Source: Halicephalobus mephisto
Lineage: Eukaryota; Nematoda; Chromadorea; Rhabditida; Panagrolaimidae
Assembly (NCBI GenBank): GCA_009193035.1
Contig: SWDT01000049.1
Location: forward strand, 434,001 to 498,000
DNA length: 64,000 bases
Reading direction: 5' to 3'
The stretch's first letter is position 1. Each line of letters starts with the position of its first letter. Positions 42,749 through 55,317 of this stretch are shown here, one piece after another. The notes beneath the pieces were generated by a model. It saw only the letters and a program-made list of their open reading frames with translations. It made no database searches and was not told where the DNA came from. Position numbers and translations under genes: made by a program.

Positions 42749-45599
42749 CTAGTCTCCAAAAATATTGGGATGAGTGTATTGATATTCCTTGTAGCAGTTC
42801 TTGATTGTGTCGAACACTTGCAAGCAGGGAAGGTAGCTGAAAACATTCGGAGGAGTCGGGATGTGGGTGGCGCAGAACGGCATGCATTGGCCTCCAGCGT
42901 AGAGATGGAGTCCATTCCGTTGACAGCAGGCCGAATGATCCACCTTGGTTGTTGCACATTGGAAGGCCAATCCCCTCTGGGGTTCCGGACATTGATTTGT
43001 CAAAAAAGTCGATACTAACTGAAATTAATTCAATTAATACAAATTTTAATAAATTTAAATTTACTGTTTTATCGGTAAAAGTGTCGAAATTGCAGAGATT
43101 CTGACAACTAGCGGTCAGTTGTTGCTTTTTACAACAAAGGGCCAATTTCTGGTTGGGATCCAGTTGGGGTCGGTTTTCGTCGATGGAGGATTCCACCATT
43201 GGAAGCCCTCCTTGCTGACCAAAAGTGGTCTTGACTGGTTGGATAGGAGCGGAAGTAGGGATGAGTACAGATTCCCCTGAAGGAGATATCTGTTTAGGAC
43301 CCACAGGTTGAAGAAGATCCATGTCGTTTTCATCAATCCCACTGGCAGGAAGCGGGATTGGCTGGATGACGTCATTGTGTTTAGCAAACGTAGCTCTGTA
43401 TTTGGGACTGATGGATTTCGTGGAAGAACCATGCTAAAAAATATAATTATTAATAAATTATTTTTAAAACACCTACACTCCTGTTGATTCCCTTGGGTTT
43501 CGGTGGAGGAGGAAGGTTGATCTCCGGCGGTTGGTACTGTTGAGGAGGTCTGGAGACTTGAGGAAGGAAAAACCCAGCTCCAGGAGCAATGACATTTGTC
43601 AACGTTTGAAACGGATTCAAAACGGAGTCCACAGATAATGAAGGCAAATTGGGAGTAGGAGACTGAAGTCTGGAGTAATATCCTGATCTCTGATGGAAGT
43701 AATTGTTTCTCGACGGGAAATCGGAACTTCTTTCATCTTGTTGAGGAGGATTATTCCCAATGGGAACAGGAGAAGATTCAAAGACTTCACTGTCGACAAT
43801 AGGTCTCGAAGAAAATTTTTGATGTTGATGTTCTTGGTAGCTGCCAACGACCTCTTCGAAGACAGCTTGTCTCGTGTTGAAGTTGTTGACAAAGCCTGGT
43901 GGATATCTCCTGTTAAACTGCAATGGAGTTGGAGATCTGGTCGTTCCGGAGAGTGATGGGGGGATCTGCCACTGTTTAGCCGGAAATCTCTTTTCTACTG
44001 AGGGTCGAGTTAAAGGTTGGAGAGTATTAAAAAGTTGGGGATTTGATTTGATCTCCTAGAAACTTCTTCATAACAAAAATACAATTTCTAGCGAAAAATT
44101 TCCTTATACAGTCGAACTTGGATATCAGATACCCCTTTGGGACCGGGTAAAGCGTATGTTATAAGAAAGGATACATTATAGAGGGGGTAAATTTGAAGGC
44201 AAACTAACTGAAGTCACTCACTCAGACTGTATGCTATAACAAGAGATATGTTATAACAAGGGTATCTTATATCCAAGTTCTACTATATATCCTTTGTTAT
44301 AAAATACGCTTTGGACGGTCCCAAAGGGATATCTTATATCCAAGTTTTACTGTATTATAGCGGGGGTAAATTTGAGGACAGACTAACCAAACTCCCTCAC
44401 ACCGTATGGTATAACCCGAGATATGTTATAACGAGGGTATCTTATATCCAAGTTCTACTGTATTATAGCGGGGGTAAATTTGAGGACAGATTAACCAAAC
44501 TCACTCATACCGTATGGTATAACCCGAGATATGTTATAACGAGGGTATCTTATATCCAAGTTTTACTGTATTATAGCGGGGGTAAATTTGAGGACAGATT
44601 AACCAAACTCACTCACACCGTATGCTATAACAAGAGATATGTTATATCAGGGGTATCTTATATTCAAATTCTATTGTATTTCTAATTGTTTCAAAAACTT
44701 TTAATAATTAAAAAGCTAATTTAACTCACATCTCTAGTTCCATTAGCAGCAATGATGGAATGAGCTTTGATTTTTATAAATCCACTTCTCAAAGTACTCT
44801 CCGTTGTAGCAGGTGTTCGCGTGCTTGTCGGAGTCGTCATTTCCACAATCTCCACTAATCCAGTTGAGCTTTCTCTCATGGTAGTCCGTTTGATATCCGG
44901 CTCTATTTCCGAAATTAACGATTTTCCTCTAAATCCATTATTTCTCGGTTTTGAACTTGTAAGTTTCACAGATTCCAGTTTCACAGGTTCCTTCGTGGTT
45001 GTGGTTCCTGTGTTCCATGGCCAGGGTCTTTTGGAATGGCCCTTGGAAGGTCTTACTGTCATCGGCAAAAGTGGTTTTTCTTCTGCAGAAATATCATCGA
45101 AATCGTCATCTACAGGAACATTGGGGACTCCGTTGAGTGGAGAATTGTAACCTTCATAATCGTCTGCTGTGAAAACTCTGGAAATAATTAATTATTTAAT
45201 TATATTTAAAGTCCCCAACTCTATGCCGTCGATGGGAGCGAAGTGGATTCTTGTTGGAGGTCTTTTTTTTCTTTCCGCCGAAGATTCTATTAATTTTTTG
45301 TTTCTTCTTTCTTCGAGAATTTGTCGGTAGTGATTTTCGAGAGAATTGGAAGGTACTGAAATTGTCCGATAAAAATCATAATAAATTACGAAACTGACTG
45401 CTGGGGATTCTGATGGATTCATCGTCGTATGTTTGACTTTTTGTAAGGAATTCCGAATCGGATTTTCGAGGATATACCACTTCCGGGACATGCGGACTAG
45501 CTGTGATCTGGAGAAACCGAATAAAGGATAAACTTAATCTCAACAAACCTGTACGACTAAAACAACAAGATAAAATCTATCAAATAAATAAGATTTCAT
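42749..45599 (-). CDS. Secreted DB-module protein
   Basis: Seven exons, 653 aa: 45599-45549, 45507-45399, 45355-45220, 45177-44730, 44055-43477, 43433-43065, 43018-42749. It starts with a signal peptide (MKSYLFDRFYLVVLVVQITA). A long, poorly conserved Pro/Ser/Thr/Gln-rich region follows, probably disordered, with 'NLPPPPKPKGINR' and clusters of Thr that could be glycosylated. The C-terminal ~110 residues form a nematode DB module: about twelve Cys in the typical spacing, from 'LALCCKKQQLTASCQNLC' through 'HSACCQRNGLHLY' to 'FSYLPCLQVFDTIKNC'. The domain is found in secreted or cuticle-associated nematode proteins; its role is unknown. The last exon acceptor was chosen because only this frame restores the Cys pattern. 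Intron 4 (674 nt) contains a fold-back minisatellite. Confidence 0.87.
44110..44690. repeat. Fold-back element expanded into a 108-bp minisatellite
   Basis: 'acttggatatcagatacccc' (about 44118) with 'ggaccgggtaaagcgtat' is inverted relative to 'atacgctttggacggtccc' and 'atatcttatatccaagt' (about 44303-44347). To the right, four to five tandem copies of about 108 bp repeat 'attatagcgggggtaaattt' and 'tataacgagggtatcttata'. All are within intron 4 of the DB-module gene. Confidence 0.8.
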
Positions 45600-47190
45600 G
45601 ATTTTAAAATTTGCAAAAATCGGATTTGTGCAAACCAAACAAATCTTGAAGAATAAAAATATCCCACTGAGATCTCTTCAGAGCAAAGCCATCTGTTACC
45701 TAAAATACAACCTTGATACGACAAAATTATATCAGTGAACGATAATCCTCCAAAATATAACTATTTAAATCAAAATCTATAATATTTATTTCGATTACTT
45801 TTCACGGTGCTTAAACAATGGTGACAGAAATTTTCATCCAGGTGAACAAAACTGGTATGAAAAAAAAAACAAAAAACAAGTGACTGGTTCTTCCAATTAA
45901 GAACCGAACTTTATTCTTGATCAAATTGACGAGAATATAGGAAATCACAAAACTCGTTAAGAATATGAAAGACTGATTAAACTGGTTGGAAATCGGATTT
46001 GTGTGGAAATCCGGAATCCAGAAAGATGATATCTAAGAAAATGGTGGAAGTGACCTAAAACTTGTAATGGGTTTTGACAATGTTGTAAGGACCAACATGA
46101 ATGGATAAATATGAGACCGTTTATCTATGATTTCCATTTAGGACAAGGTGAAACATGTTCAAAAAAGTCCTTTAAGATCTCGAGTGGAAATTAGATGTAA
46201 GTTTAGAAAATAGCAGATTGACATTAAATATAAAAATCGAACATAAAGTAATAAATATCTGAATTTATTTATATTTAATTTCAAAATTAAGTAAAAAATA
46301 TTCGACAAAAAACATTCTTTGTAATCTAGAATTACTGTAAAAATGAAAATTTAGATATGACATTAAATATAAAAATCGAACATAAATTAATAAATATATG
46401 AATTTATTTATGTTTAATTTCAAAATTAAGTAGAAAATATTCGATAAAAAACATTCTTTGTAATCTAGAATTACTGTAAAAATGAAAATTTAGATATGAC
46501 ATTAAATATAAAAATCGAACATAAATTTAAAAAATATCTGAATTTATTCATGTTTAATTTTTAGTCAGGATTATCTGGAAAATATTAAAAAACGTTTTCA
46601 TTATTTTGAATAAAAATCATATATTGACTATTTTGCGCAACGATAAGTATATTTTGACCTTTTTAAAAAACTAAGTCAATTTTCTAAAAAGTCAGAAATC
46701 TAGTCATCTATATTATTATCCAAAAAATTCAAACATGTCGATTCGGATACAGATGATCCGGCTGTCGATCGGAAAATAATATGAATAGTTTTGAATCGCT
46801 TCAGTGCCTTCAATTCACTCAATTTCTTTCTTTTTTCTTTGTTTCTTTTTTGAAAAGAAAGAAACTGAGAAATGCGCAAATTTTAATTTTAGAAACTTTT
46901 GCTTTTGTTTGAATCTTCTTCCTCTTTGTGAATTGGATTCTGGTGATCTCTTAAAAACGATTTTTTTCATTTTATTTAAAAGCTAAATTAAAAGAACGAA
47001 AATGAGCTCACAAGTAGGGGAATGGAAATTGTTGTATTTGTCAGTCGGAGTAGTTCACATGACGATGACAAGTAGATATCGTAGAAAAGTTTTATTTATC
47101 AGATGCCTGAGGCACAATTGAAAATCTGTATCAGATTCGACGCATGTAACAAACATTTGATATCCACAAAAAGGAACTGTATGTTCCAAT
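45600..47190. other. Intergenic region upstream of the DB-module gene
   Basis: 45600-46200 is unique. 46223-46570 is a tandem repeat (separate entry). 46570-47050 is AT-rich, with a short C/T-rich tract near 46820. No exon seen. Confidence 0.5.
46223..46570. repeat. Tandem repeat, about 140-bp unit
   Basis: Two and a half copies containing 'cattaaatataaaaatcgaa', 'cattctttgtaatctagaat' and 'tactgtaaaaatgaaaattt'. Confidence 0.85.
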
Positions 47191-47480
47191 ATCGATCCTA
47201 AGGAAATCTTTTCAGGACCCAGCGCATTTTTGTCGATCCTAAGAGAATCTGTTTGGGACCCAGCGCAATTTTGTCGATGGTAAGGAAATCCGTTTAGGAC
47301 CAAGCGCAATTTTGTCGATCCTAAAAGAATCTGTTTGGGACCAAACACTCTCTATCGATGCTAAGAGAATCTTTTCGGGATCAAGGGCATTTTTGTCGAT
47401 CCTAAGGAAATCTTTTCGGGACCTAGCGCAATTTTGTCGATGGTAAGAGAATCTGTTTAGGACCAAACACTTCCTGCCGA
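47190..47480. repeat. Tandem repeat, about 38-bp unit
   Basis: Seven to eight copies of 'gatcctaaggaaatctttt' followed by 'cgggacccagcgcaattttg'. They create repetitive open frames on the - strand that are not genes. Confidence 0.88.
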
Positions 47481-48860
47481 TACTTCCTACTAGGGATGGA
47501 GTACTAGATCCAACAGAAATAATCCTTGGAAACAAGAAAGCAGTTATTGTCTAAATTTAAAAAGAATTTCAGATTAATTTTAAAATCAAAACTACTTTTA
47601 ATTTATATATAGTAATTAAACACGATTCTTAGTGGATTATAAAAGTTTCGAACTTGTTTTTATTTCAATTCTTGTTAAAATATTTATGATTTTCTGTATG
47701 TCCTTGAAAAAATAAGATTTAAAATATTTTCAGTTATAACAATTTAAGTTTAAAAAATCATAAATTTTTAAAGTTTTTAAATAACTTTTAATTGAATTTT
47801 TATTGTATGAAATTACGACATATGCTTAATATTTAAATTACATCATTATTCATAGATGAAACTAGCTTCAAAGACCATACATGAACAACTTTTTTTTGGA
47901 GATTGAGTCAAATGAATAATTCGAACTAATTAGTCAGGTCAAATGCTACGTGTGAATCAGAAACTTGATTTTAATTCGATTTCTGATGTTGAATTCTAGA
48001 ATTAAATTCGGAAACTTTTTTCATAAAAGATTTCTTTGTTTCGATTCGTCTAAAAAATTCAAAATAAAAAAATTCTTTTTTAATTCTTTTCGGAATTCTT
48101 AAGAATTAAGAGGGGAATTATATTTGCTACTTTGTTCTCTTAGTCACACCCTATATATACGAATTTCATTTAATGTTTCTAAGATTACTAATCTTTGTTT
48201 CGTCAGCTATAAACTGGTGTATTTTAATATACGTGTTTATAGCCTGGATCGGTTCCAACTGAGACTTTATTTGAACAGCTCGGACAAGGAAAATAGTGAA
48301 GACAACAAAGTTGAACACAGAATAATTATTTTAGGATTGCTTCTATTGGGTTTAAACATCTCAAATTAGCTCTATGTAAATATATCTGTAGGATAAATAT
48401 AAATTATCTTAAGATTTCTTCTACTAGGTTTAAATACCTCAGATTAGTTCTATATAACTATATATGTAGTGTAGTTATAAATTATCTTAGGGTTTTTTCT
48501 ACTGTGCTTACATATCTCAGATTAGTTCTATCTAACTACGTATATAGGATAATTATAAATTGTCTTAGGGCCACTTCTGCTAGATTTAAACATCTCAAAT
48601 TAGCTCTATGTAAATATATCTGTAGAGCAGTTATAACTTATCTTATGGTTTCTTCTACTAGGTTTAAATACCTCAGATTAGTTTCATCCAACTATTTTTA
48701 TAGAGTAGTTATAACTTAACTTAGGGTTTCTTCTACTGTGCTTACATATCTCAGATTAGCTCTATATAACTGTCTATAGAGCAGTTATAACTTATAAATG
48801 TAGAATAACCACGGGGTATGAACAATACTATGACTAGTTTATAATCTGATCGTAATCTTT
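47481..48860. other. Intergenic region 3' of the chemoreceptor gene
   Basis: 47540-48120 is unique AT-rich DNA. 48330-48790 is a tandem repeat of about 74 bp (six copies; 'ttctactaggtttaaatacc', 'ctcagattagttctatataa'). No coding exon supported. Confidence 0.55.
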
Positions 48861-51024
48861 TTATGATATTTTTTTTCTTGTAATCACTGGTTCATTCCAT
48901 TGTTCTCGAATAAACTTGAAATATTCTTCGTTAGTCATCTTCTTCGCTATGTTTACACCATTGACGTTTTTTATTTGTAGCTTATTGGACCTCGCTGAGA
49001 CACGGCTGACGGCATTAGAAACTTTGTCTTTCTTATAAAATAAAACGAAAATTTTGTATCTTTTACGGTAAAATGGATCTGTAAAAGCATAAAGGATAAC
49101 TGAGAAGATGCAATACACATTGTACAACTGAAATTAAAATTTTATTTTTAAAAATGTATTTTTTATTACCGAATGATAAACTGTCGCTGAATACCTCCAA
49201 TAATCAAATAATGATGGAATATTCCAGGAAGCAATGGAGAAAACGGTTCCGAATAAGGAAGTAAAGACCCCCGCTGTAATTATCGGAAACAAACATTTCA
49301 GAGTTTTCAGATTTTCATTCAACTAAAAACTTGTATTTTATAAAAATAACTTAATTCAATGTTTGATTGACTACTGTTGTTTTTGCTGTATTATGATATC
49401 GACAGCTTACGGTAAGTCCTTAGGACTAGATTGCATTCCTTACTGTTGGATCGTCGCTGGGGAATCCGGATCCGCGTGTAGATATAAAAATATGGAAATA
49501 ATTTTATTGGGGCCTCAGGCACGAGATAAAATACAACTCTAGCACAACTATTGCGCAATCTCAAAATTGCCGCCAAAAGGCAATCGTACGCCTTTCGTCG
49601 ATCCTCAGGGTATTTCCCTTCGGGACCAAAGTTGTACTAGCTTACATTCAAATAGATTACGCACAATCCAACACTTACAAAATCAACAATTACTTTTCAA
49701 TTACAAATTACTGTTCATGGCCGTACGAGTGCGGCCAAATTACTCTTTGAATAAATAACCGTGATCCCGACACGAATGTTTGGATCAACTGTTTTTCATA
49801 TATGGAATTGTTTCTTTTTTTTCGTTGTTCCTTGTTCTTTATTATTTTCCTATTGTTGTAATTCATAAATTACACAAGGTTGTTCCTCGAGTTCCAAACA
49901 ATTATCGCGCGAACTACTACCGTACCCCTTTCAGGAAACTCGTGGTAGAAGTTAAATTGCGTTCTATGTCATATTGAATAAATTTGAACTTTTTCATCTT
50001 ACCTGGAATCTCTGTGAAAGGATAATGTTGGATTTGATGTTCAATTTTCGCAATATGTTGTTATAGCGACGAAGAATGTAAATGATCTAAATCAAAATTA
50101 TATTATGAAAATCCGAAATGGATATTATCACGAGATTTTCTTGACAGAAATCTCCAGAACTTTCTAGGACTTTTGATTTCAGCTGATTTTAGAAAGTTTC
50201 AAAATTTTCATAAAATTCTGAATTTAGAAAATTTTAAAAGATTGATAAATTTCGGAAATTTTTGTGGTGTTCTAAAATACGGTGAAATTTTCTAATGGAT
50301 TTCAAAAAGCTCCAGAATCTTTAATTAAGTTTTAGAAGCTTCTATACGATTTAATAAACAGAAAATTTAAAAATAAATCTCTTACAATACATCCAATTAT
50401 ATCTACGATGAGTCCAAGAAAATCGAAAAAAAGTTGGAGATTTGTAACTGAAATAAAATATTATCGAAAAAATTTTAATTAATTAATAATTTACATATTA
50501 ATTTGAACGTGCTTGTGACAGTTCCGAATCCCATAGGAAAAATAGTCAACAATAAAGGAATCCATAATTGTTGTTTTTTTTCGTAAAATTTACTGTTTAA
50601 TGTGGCAATTATCCTCTCCACAAATATGGCGATGTTGAAACACCTCAGGCAGTCGGTTCCGAGGAAAGTGATCTTGATCCCCGCTTGCCACAGGCTGTTG
50701 TAGGAGTACGGTATGATTGATCCCCCAGCAAGACACGAAAAAGACACAAGAAAATGACCGAGAGCCGTTAATAAAAAACAAAAAAGAATAAAATGTCTCA
50801 GTAATCTGGAAAATTTTATGAATTTGACTTGATTAAAAAACTTACAAAAAATTAGTGTGTAATCTTCTGAAGTCATAAATACTGGCGTAAATAGCAACGG
50901 TAGTGAATATTAAATTGACAATGCACAAAATCACCCCGATATACTGTAGGACGAAGTCAAGGTTATCTAGTTGTGGTCTTTCTATCAAGCTGTCCACAGG
51001 AGAAGTTTTAATGGTCGTGTTCAT
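48861..51024 (-). CDS. SRE-class serpentine chemoreceptor
   Basis: Six exons, 351 aa, all in phase: 51024-50846, 50805-50495, 50447-50386, 50086-50003, 49322-49170, 49127-48861. It is a seven-helix G-protein-coupled receptor expected in sensory cilia of amphid or phasmid neurons. Hydrophobic segments include 'YIGVILCIVNLIFTTVAIYA', 'HFILFCFLLTALGHFLVSF' and 'VYCIFSVILYAFTDPFY'. The SRE-type marks are 'NIAIFVERIIATLNSKFYEK' after helix 3, 'LSQRFQ' then 'ENLKTLK' before helix 6, and a C-terminal tail ending near 'EEYFKFIREQWN'. The start follows TTTTTTCAG by 10 nt. The intron between exons 4 and 5 (680 nt) hosts a solo-LTR-like insertion with target duplication. An SRAB-type receptor is a less likely alternative. 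Confidence 0.85.
49439..49678 (-). mobile_element. Solo LTR-like element, copy 2, with 5-bp target duplication
   Basis: The 230-bp element at 49444-49673 begins 'tgttggatcgtcgctgggga' and ends 'cgcacaatccaaca'. It is flanked by perfect 'cttac' direct repeats (49439-49443, 49674-49678). On the - strand it contains AATAAA ('ccaataaaattatttcc'), consistent with an LTR's poly(A) signal, and TG...CA ends. It lies in the fourth intron of the chemoreceptor gene, in the same strand sense. Confidence 0.88.
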
Positions 51025-52970
51025 ATTTAAAAAACTGAAAAAATTTAAAAAATTTTAAAAAATTGAAAAAACTGAAAAAATTTTAAACAATTTAAAAAAT
51101 TGAAAAAAATCTGACTGAAAAGTAATTTAAATTCATGAATATCCATCTTTGAAATGAAAGTAATTTTTGAAATCGGATTCAAATTTGTATTAACATCAAC
51201 AACTTGATGGATGCAGAAATTAATTACGGTATCGAAATTTGTAAAAATAATTTTTTCAAAAATAAGTGAAGCGAAATTCAACAATAATTCTACAGTAAGT
51301 GACGTGTGGAACACCCACGGAGAAATCACCGTCAGAAGTCGGAAAAGTTCAAAAATAAACAGACGAAATCAGAAATTTCCGAAATTTTAATTTTTAAAAA
51401 AATTTAAGTTTTAAAAAAGGTTTAATTTTTAAAAAAAGATTTAAGTTTTAAAAAAAATTTAAGTTTTAAAAAAGGTTTAATTTTAAAAAAAAATTATAAT
51501 AATTAAAAATTGTTATTTTTTCGATTTTGGAAAATAAAAATTATAATCGAATCAAGAAATAATCGAATTTTTCAAATTCTGTGAATTATTAAATTTATAA
51601 AAAATCAAACTAGATCGTAAAAAAATAAAATTGAAAACATTTTATAAAACTTGTTAAAAGACAAAATTGGAGATTAAGATGAGCAGTTTTTATGTGGCAT
51701 TTCTAAATTGCTGAAATTAAAAAATGTAGTTATAAAAACCCATTATTCAATCTACAAACTCCAAAATATTAGTTATTTTTAAGTTGTGTTTTAACCTTAT
51801 TGACTTCTATGTTGATTTTGTATTTTAAATTACAATTAGAGATCTGAAAAAGTAGAAAAATATCAGAATTAAAATACCAAAATTAAAATATCAGAAATTA
51901 AAATATTAGGAATTAAAATACAAAAATAAAAATATTAGAATTAAAATATCAGAAATTAAAATATTAAAATTAAAATATTAGAATTAAAATGACAGAATAA
52001 AAATACGAAAATTAAAATACAAAAATTAAAATATTAGAATTAAAATATCAGAATTAAAATATTAGAATAAAAATACAAAAATTAAAATATTAAAATTAAA
52101 ATACTAAAATTAAAATATCAGAAATTGAAATATTAGGAATTAAAAAGACAGAATAAAAATACAAAAATTAAAATATTAGAATTAAAATACTAAAATTAAA
52201 AAACTAAAATTGAAATATTAGAATTAAAATGACAGAATTAAAATATCAGAAATTAAAATATTAGAATTAAAAAACTAAAATTGAAATATTAGAATTAAAA
52301 TACGAAAATTAAAATATCAGAAATTCTAAACACAGAGATCGCTGGACTTGTTTTATTCGATCTGAGATTTTTGTTCTGAAGTAAAAAGCTTATATAGTCC
52401 CGAGAGCGGTGGTGACGATCATAGTTTGTGCCGCTCAAATTCCATATATCAAAATTTTTTGGATTTATTTATTAATAAATATAAACACGTGGAAATCCAT
52501 TGTTTTGACTACGAACTTTGAAATTGCACTTAATTAATTCTGAAATTTAAACGTCAATTTTCAATTTTAAATTTAGAGACTGAATCTACTAAATTACTGT
52601 ATTTTATGTATTTTTGTAAAAACCTAAAAATAGCTCTCAAGACTTCATACAGTATAATTTAATTTTCTGAAATAATTTAATTTTCTGAAATAATTTTAAA
52701 CTACCATGTTTACGAAGACAAATTTCGAAGTGTTCTGAAAACCATGTTTCAGTAAATTCGAAAATTTTTCACGAGTTTTAAATACGTAATTTTCGTAGTT
52801 TCTGACGAGAGAGAACTACACAAAGCTTATTTACGGAAGAGTATGTGCACTTATTACTTCTAATCTTCATTATCTCTCAACTAATAAGTCTAATTTTGTC
52901 ATCGAATAAGTTTGTTTTAATCGACTTTTGATTTTCTAAATAATCGTTATTTCTTCGAAAATCAGTTTAT
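51025..52970. other. Intergenic region upstream of the chemoreceptor gene
   Basis: 51110-51340 contains a modestly open - strand frame without recognised domain. 51370-51700 is AT-rich. 51850-52335 is a short-period tandem repeat (separate entry). 52340-52970 is unique, with 'ctcaaattccatatatc' and no exon. Confidence 0.5.
51850..52335. repeat. Short-period tandem repeat, 15-17-bp unit
   Basis: About thirty copies of 'attaaaatatcagaa' and variants ('attaaaatattagaatt', 'aaaaatacaaa'). Confidence 0.92.
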
Positions 52971-54125
52971 TCATTTTATATCGGGCAGGGGGAATCCAAA
53001 AAGTATATAATCGTAGTAATACAGTTTTAAGAATAATTTAAAATTGTCGGATTTTGTTAATTCTTTCAGCAACTTCTGTTTGTGATAAGTCTGTTCGAAC
53101 GTGGAGTGATCGGTTTGGCCGTGAGTCATTTGGTCATGAATTAGAGTAATTTCCTCTTCCGGAATCCTTTGTTTTCTGAGCACAGAAGCAAGTTGAATCC
53201 AGAACTTTTCGGTTTCGTTTCGAGAATACTTGAGAATAGTATAGTTATTAAAAAAGTAAGTCCCCATATCGCAATGCCAATTCTGTGGAAAAAAATGAAA
53301 AGTATCAAATGTGTATTTTCTTAATCGGGGATCACTTGCATATCTGTCCAACTCATTCAAAAAGCAGGTGAGATTGTGTTTGCATCCAAAGCAGTATTTT
53401 GGATTAACTTTCCACATTTCGTGAATTCTGCATTTGTCGAGAAATCCACTGATGAATCTCTCCAGGGGATCTCTGACCACAACTAGATGAGTCCAGATAG
53501 ACGTATTCTCATCTGTATAGTTCGAATTTTTCATTTTTTTCAAGGAAGGAATCGACGAAACTTGATTAGTCAATCCACAGAATCTACAGAAAAATACATA
53601 AGAATGAAAAAAAAGAAAATTATACCTATTGTGGAAGGATTCTTTGTTAATGTCCCTGTTACTTTCTAAGAACTTGCTTGTATCGTACAGAAGACACGTG
53701 ATGGCCCTCATTATGGTAGACATGCACTTCGGGATCAAACAAACATTCAAATTATATCGGGGCACAAACTAAAAATTGATTTTTATTATTTTTACGATTA
53801 TAAAAAAACTAACTGTATATTTTGAATAGTAATGAAAAAGTGGTTTGTGACAGTAATTGTAATTTTCGCCTGAGCAGTCAAATACTTTTACAGATTCGTT
53901 TACGCAGGGATTAAAACTAACAACTGAGTCATATTTACTAATTACTAGTTTATCATAGGTTGGAAACAGCAAAATACAAACATTAAAAACTATAATTATC
54001 AGCAAAAAATAATTAAATAAACTTTTAAAATGTGTTGACGTCCATAAAATATTCATTATGATTCCCGTTCGTGGGTAGCTCCATTGCAGATTTCCGTTTG
54101 CATAATATAGAATAAGCGCCATCAT
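52971..54125 (-). CDS. Type II Golgi carbohydrate sulfotransferase (Sulfotransfer_2)
   Basis: Three exons, 355 aa: 54125-53814, 53768-53626, 53583-52971. A transfer enzyme using PAPS to sulfate a glycan, expected in the Golgi membrane. One signal-anchor helix near the N terminus ('YFLLIIIVFNVCILLF'). The 5'-phosphosulfate-binding motif is 'VCLIPKCMST' and the 3'-phosphate-binding motif is 'VVRDPLERFISGFLDKC'. The C-terminal half has the Cys pairs 'CFGCKHNLTC' and 'FFPQNWHC' typical of nematode members. The 42-nt intron 53584-53625 is in frame, so an unspliced version would add 14 residues. The start could also be at the Met before 'NILWTST' (54056). Acceptor substrate cannot be predicted; chondroitin- or N-glycan-type substrates are known for the family. 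Confidence 0.87.
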
Positions 54126-55077
54126 TATTATTCATGATGGATAAATGGAAATAAGGTAGTTGATTAAATCAAAAAAATTTAATCAAAAAGTTCATTAAAT
54201 CAAAAAAATTTGAATCAAGTAGTTGATTAAATCAAAAAATTTTAATCAAAAAGTTCATTAAATCAAAAATTTTTTAATAAGGTAGTTGATTAAATCAAAA
54301 ATTTTTAAAGTAGTTCATTAAATCAAAAAATTTTAATCAAAAAGTTTATTAAATCAAAAATTTTCAAAGTAGTTAATTAAATCAAAAAATTTTTAATCAT
54401 TTTATTCGTTCTTCCTGACACTAAATCGGCTTATATATTGATAATAAAAAATTGGACAACGTGGGTTTGATATGGTTGATTTAATTGCAGTAAAGGTGTG
54501 TTGGAGACGCTTTTTTCGCCAATGTTATATTCAAAATGGATGTCAGTCGTGTCATATATGGATAGGATAACAGATTGCGAGAGGATAGGAAATCTAGTCT
54601 GAATATAGAAGCATATAAGCAGTAATAATTGATTATAAAAACAAGGAAATTCCAAAAGTTGAATTTCCGACTTTTTTTCGAAAAGGATATTAGTGAAAAA
54701 AAAAGTGAGATGATATCAATGAACAAAAATACAGAATCTACAACTTCAGAATCTTTATATTTTTGTTATTTTAATAAAAAAATGTTTGATTTAATTATGG
54801 ACTTTATTATTTAAATAATCCAACTAAATATTTATTATTAAACACCTTTGAAAAATCACTGCTGAATTCTTCATTAAAATTCTAATTTTACAGAATCTGA
54901 AACCAAAGTGTCGTGGTGTGAATCTCCTCTAGCAGCGAAGTAGACATGATTTTTACATATTTTTTATCCGAAGATAACATTTATATAAACATGTTCGAAA
55001 TGTCGTTTCGTAGTTGCTTTATTTCGAACTTCAAACTTGGGTAATTAAATTATTATTATAAATAAGTTATAAAATAA
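54126..55077. other. Intergenic region
   Basis: 54150-54400 is a 50-55-bp tandem repeat ('aagtagttgattaaatcaaa' with 'attttaatcaaaaagttcat', five copies). 54430-54660 has an open - strand frame with a hydrophobic start ('NQLLLLICFYIQTRF') but no ATG or acceptor that makes a gene. 54880-55060 is unique, with 'gtcgtggtgtgaatctcctc'. Confidence 0.5.
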
Positions 55078-55317
55078 AAAAGTGTTGGATCGTCGCTGGG
55101 GAATCCGGATCCGCGTGTAGATACGAATAAAGGGGAATAACTTTATTCGTGGCCTCCGGCACGAGACAAAAACCACTTTAGCACAACTATTGCGCAATCT
55201 CGAAATTGCCGCCAGAAAAGTGATCGTACGCCTTTCGTTGGTCCTCAGGGTATTTCCCTTCGGGACCGACGCGGTGTGGCTTGCGCTCAAATAGATTACG
55301 CACAATCCAACAAAAAG
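55078..55317 (-). mobile_element. Solo LTR-like element, copy 3, with 5-bp target duplication
   Basis: The 230-bp element at 55083-55312 is bounded by TGTTGG...CCAACA and flanked by 'aaaag' on both sides (55078-55082, 55313-55317). It is highly similar to the copies at 41.1 and 49.4 kb, with more differences in the middle ('gaataaaggggaataacttt'). On the - strand an AATAAA-like segment is absent in exactly that position, so this copy has diverged. Confidence 0.88.

Noticed and set aside
47055..47535. Two repetitive - strand frames of about 97 codons
   Set aside because: They are translations of a 38-bp tandem repeat.
51045..51329. 94-codon - strand frame upstream of the chemoreceptor start
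   Set aside because: Its end runs into Phe-rich low-complexity sequence and it has no donor that joins exon 1; the modelled start has its own acceptor and gives a family-typical length.
54431..54655. Open - strand frame with hydrophobic start
   Set aside because: No ATG, no acceptor and no domain; probably chance.
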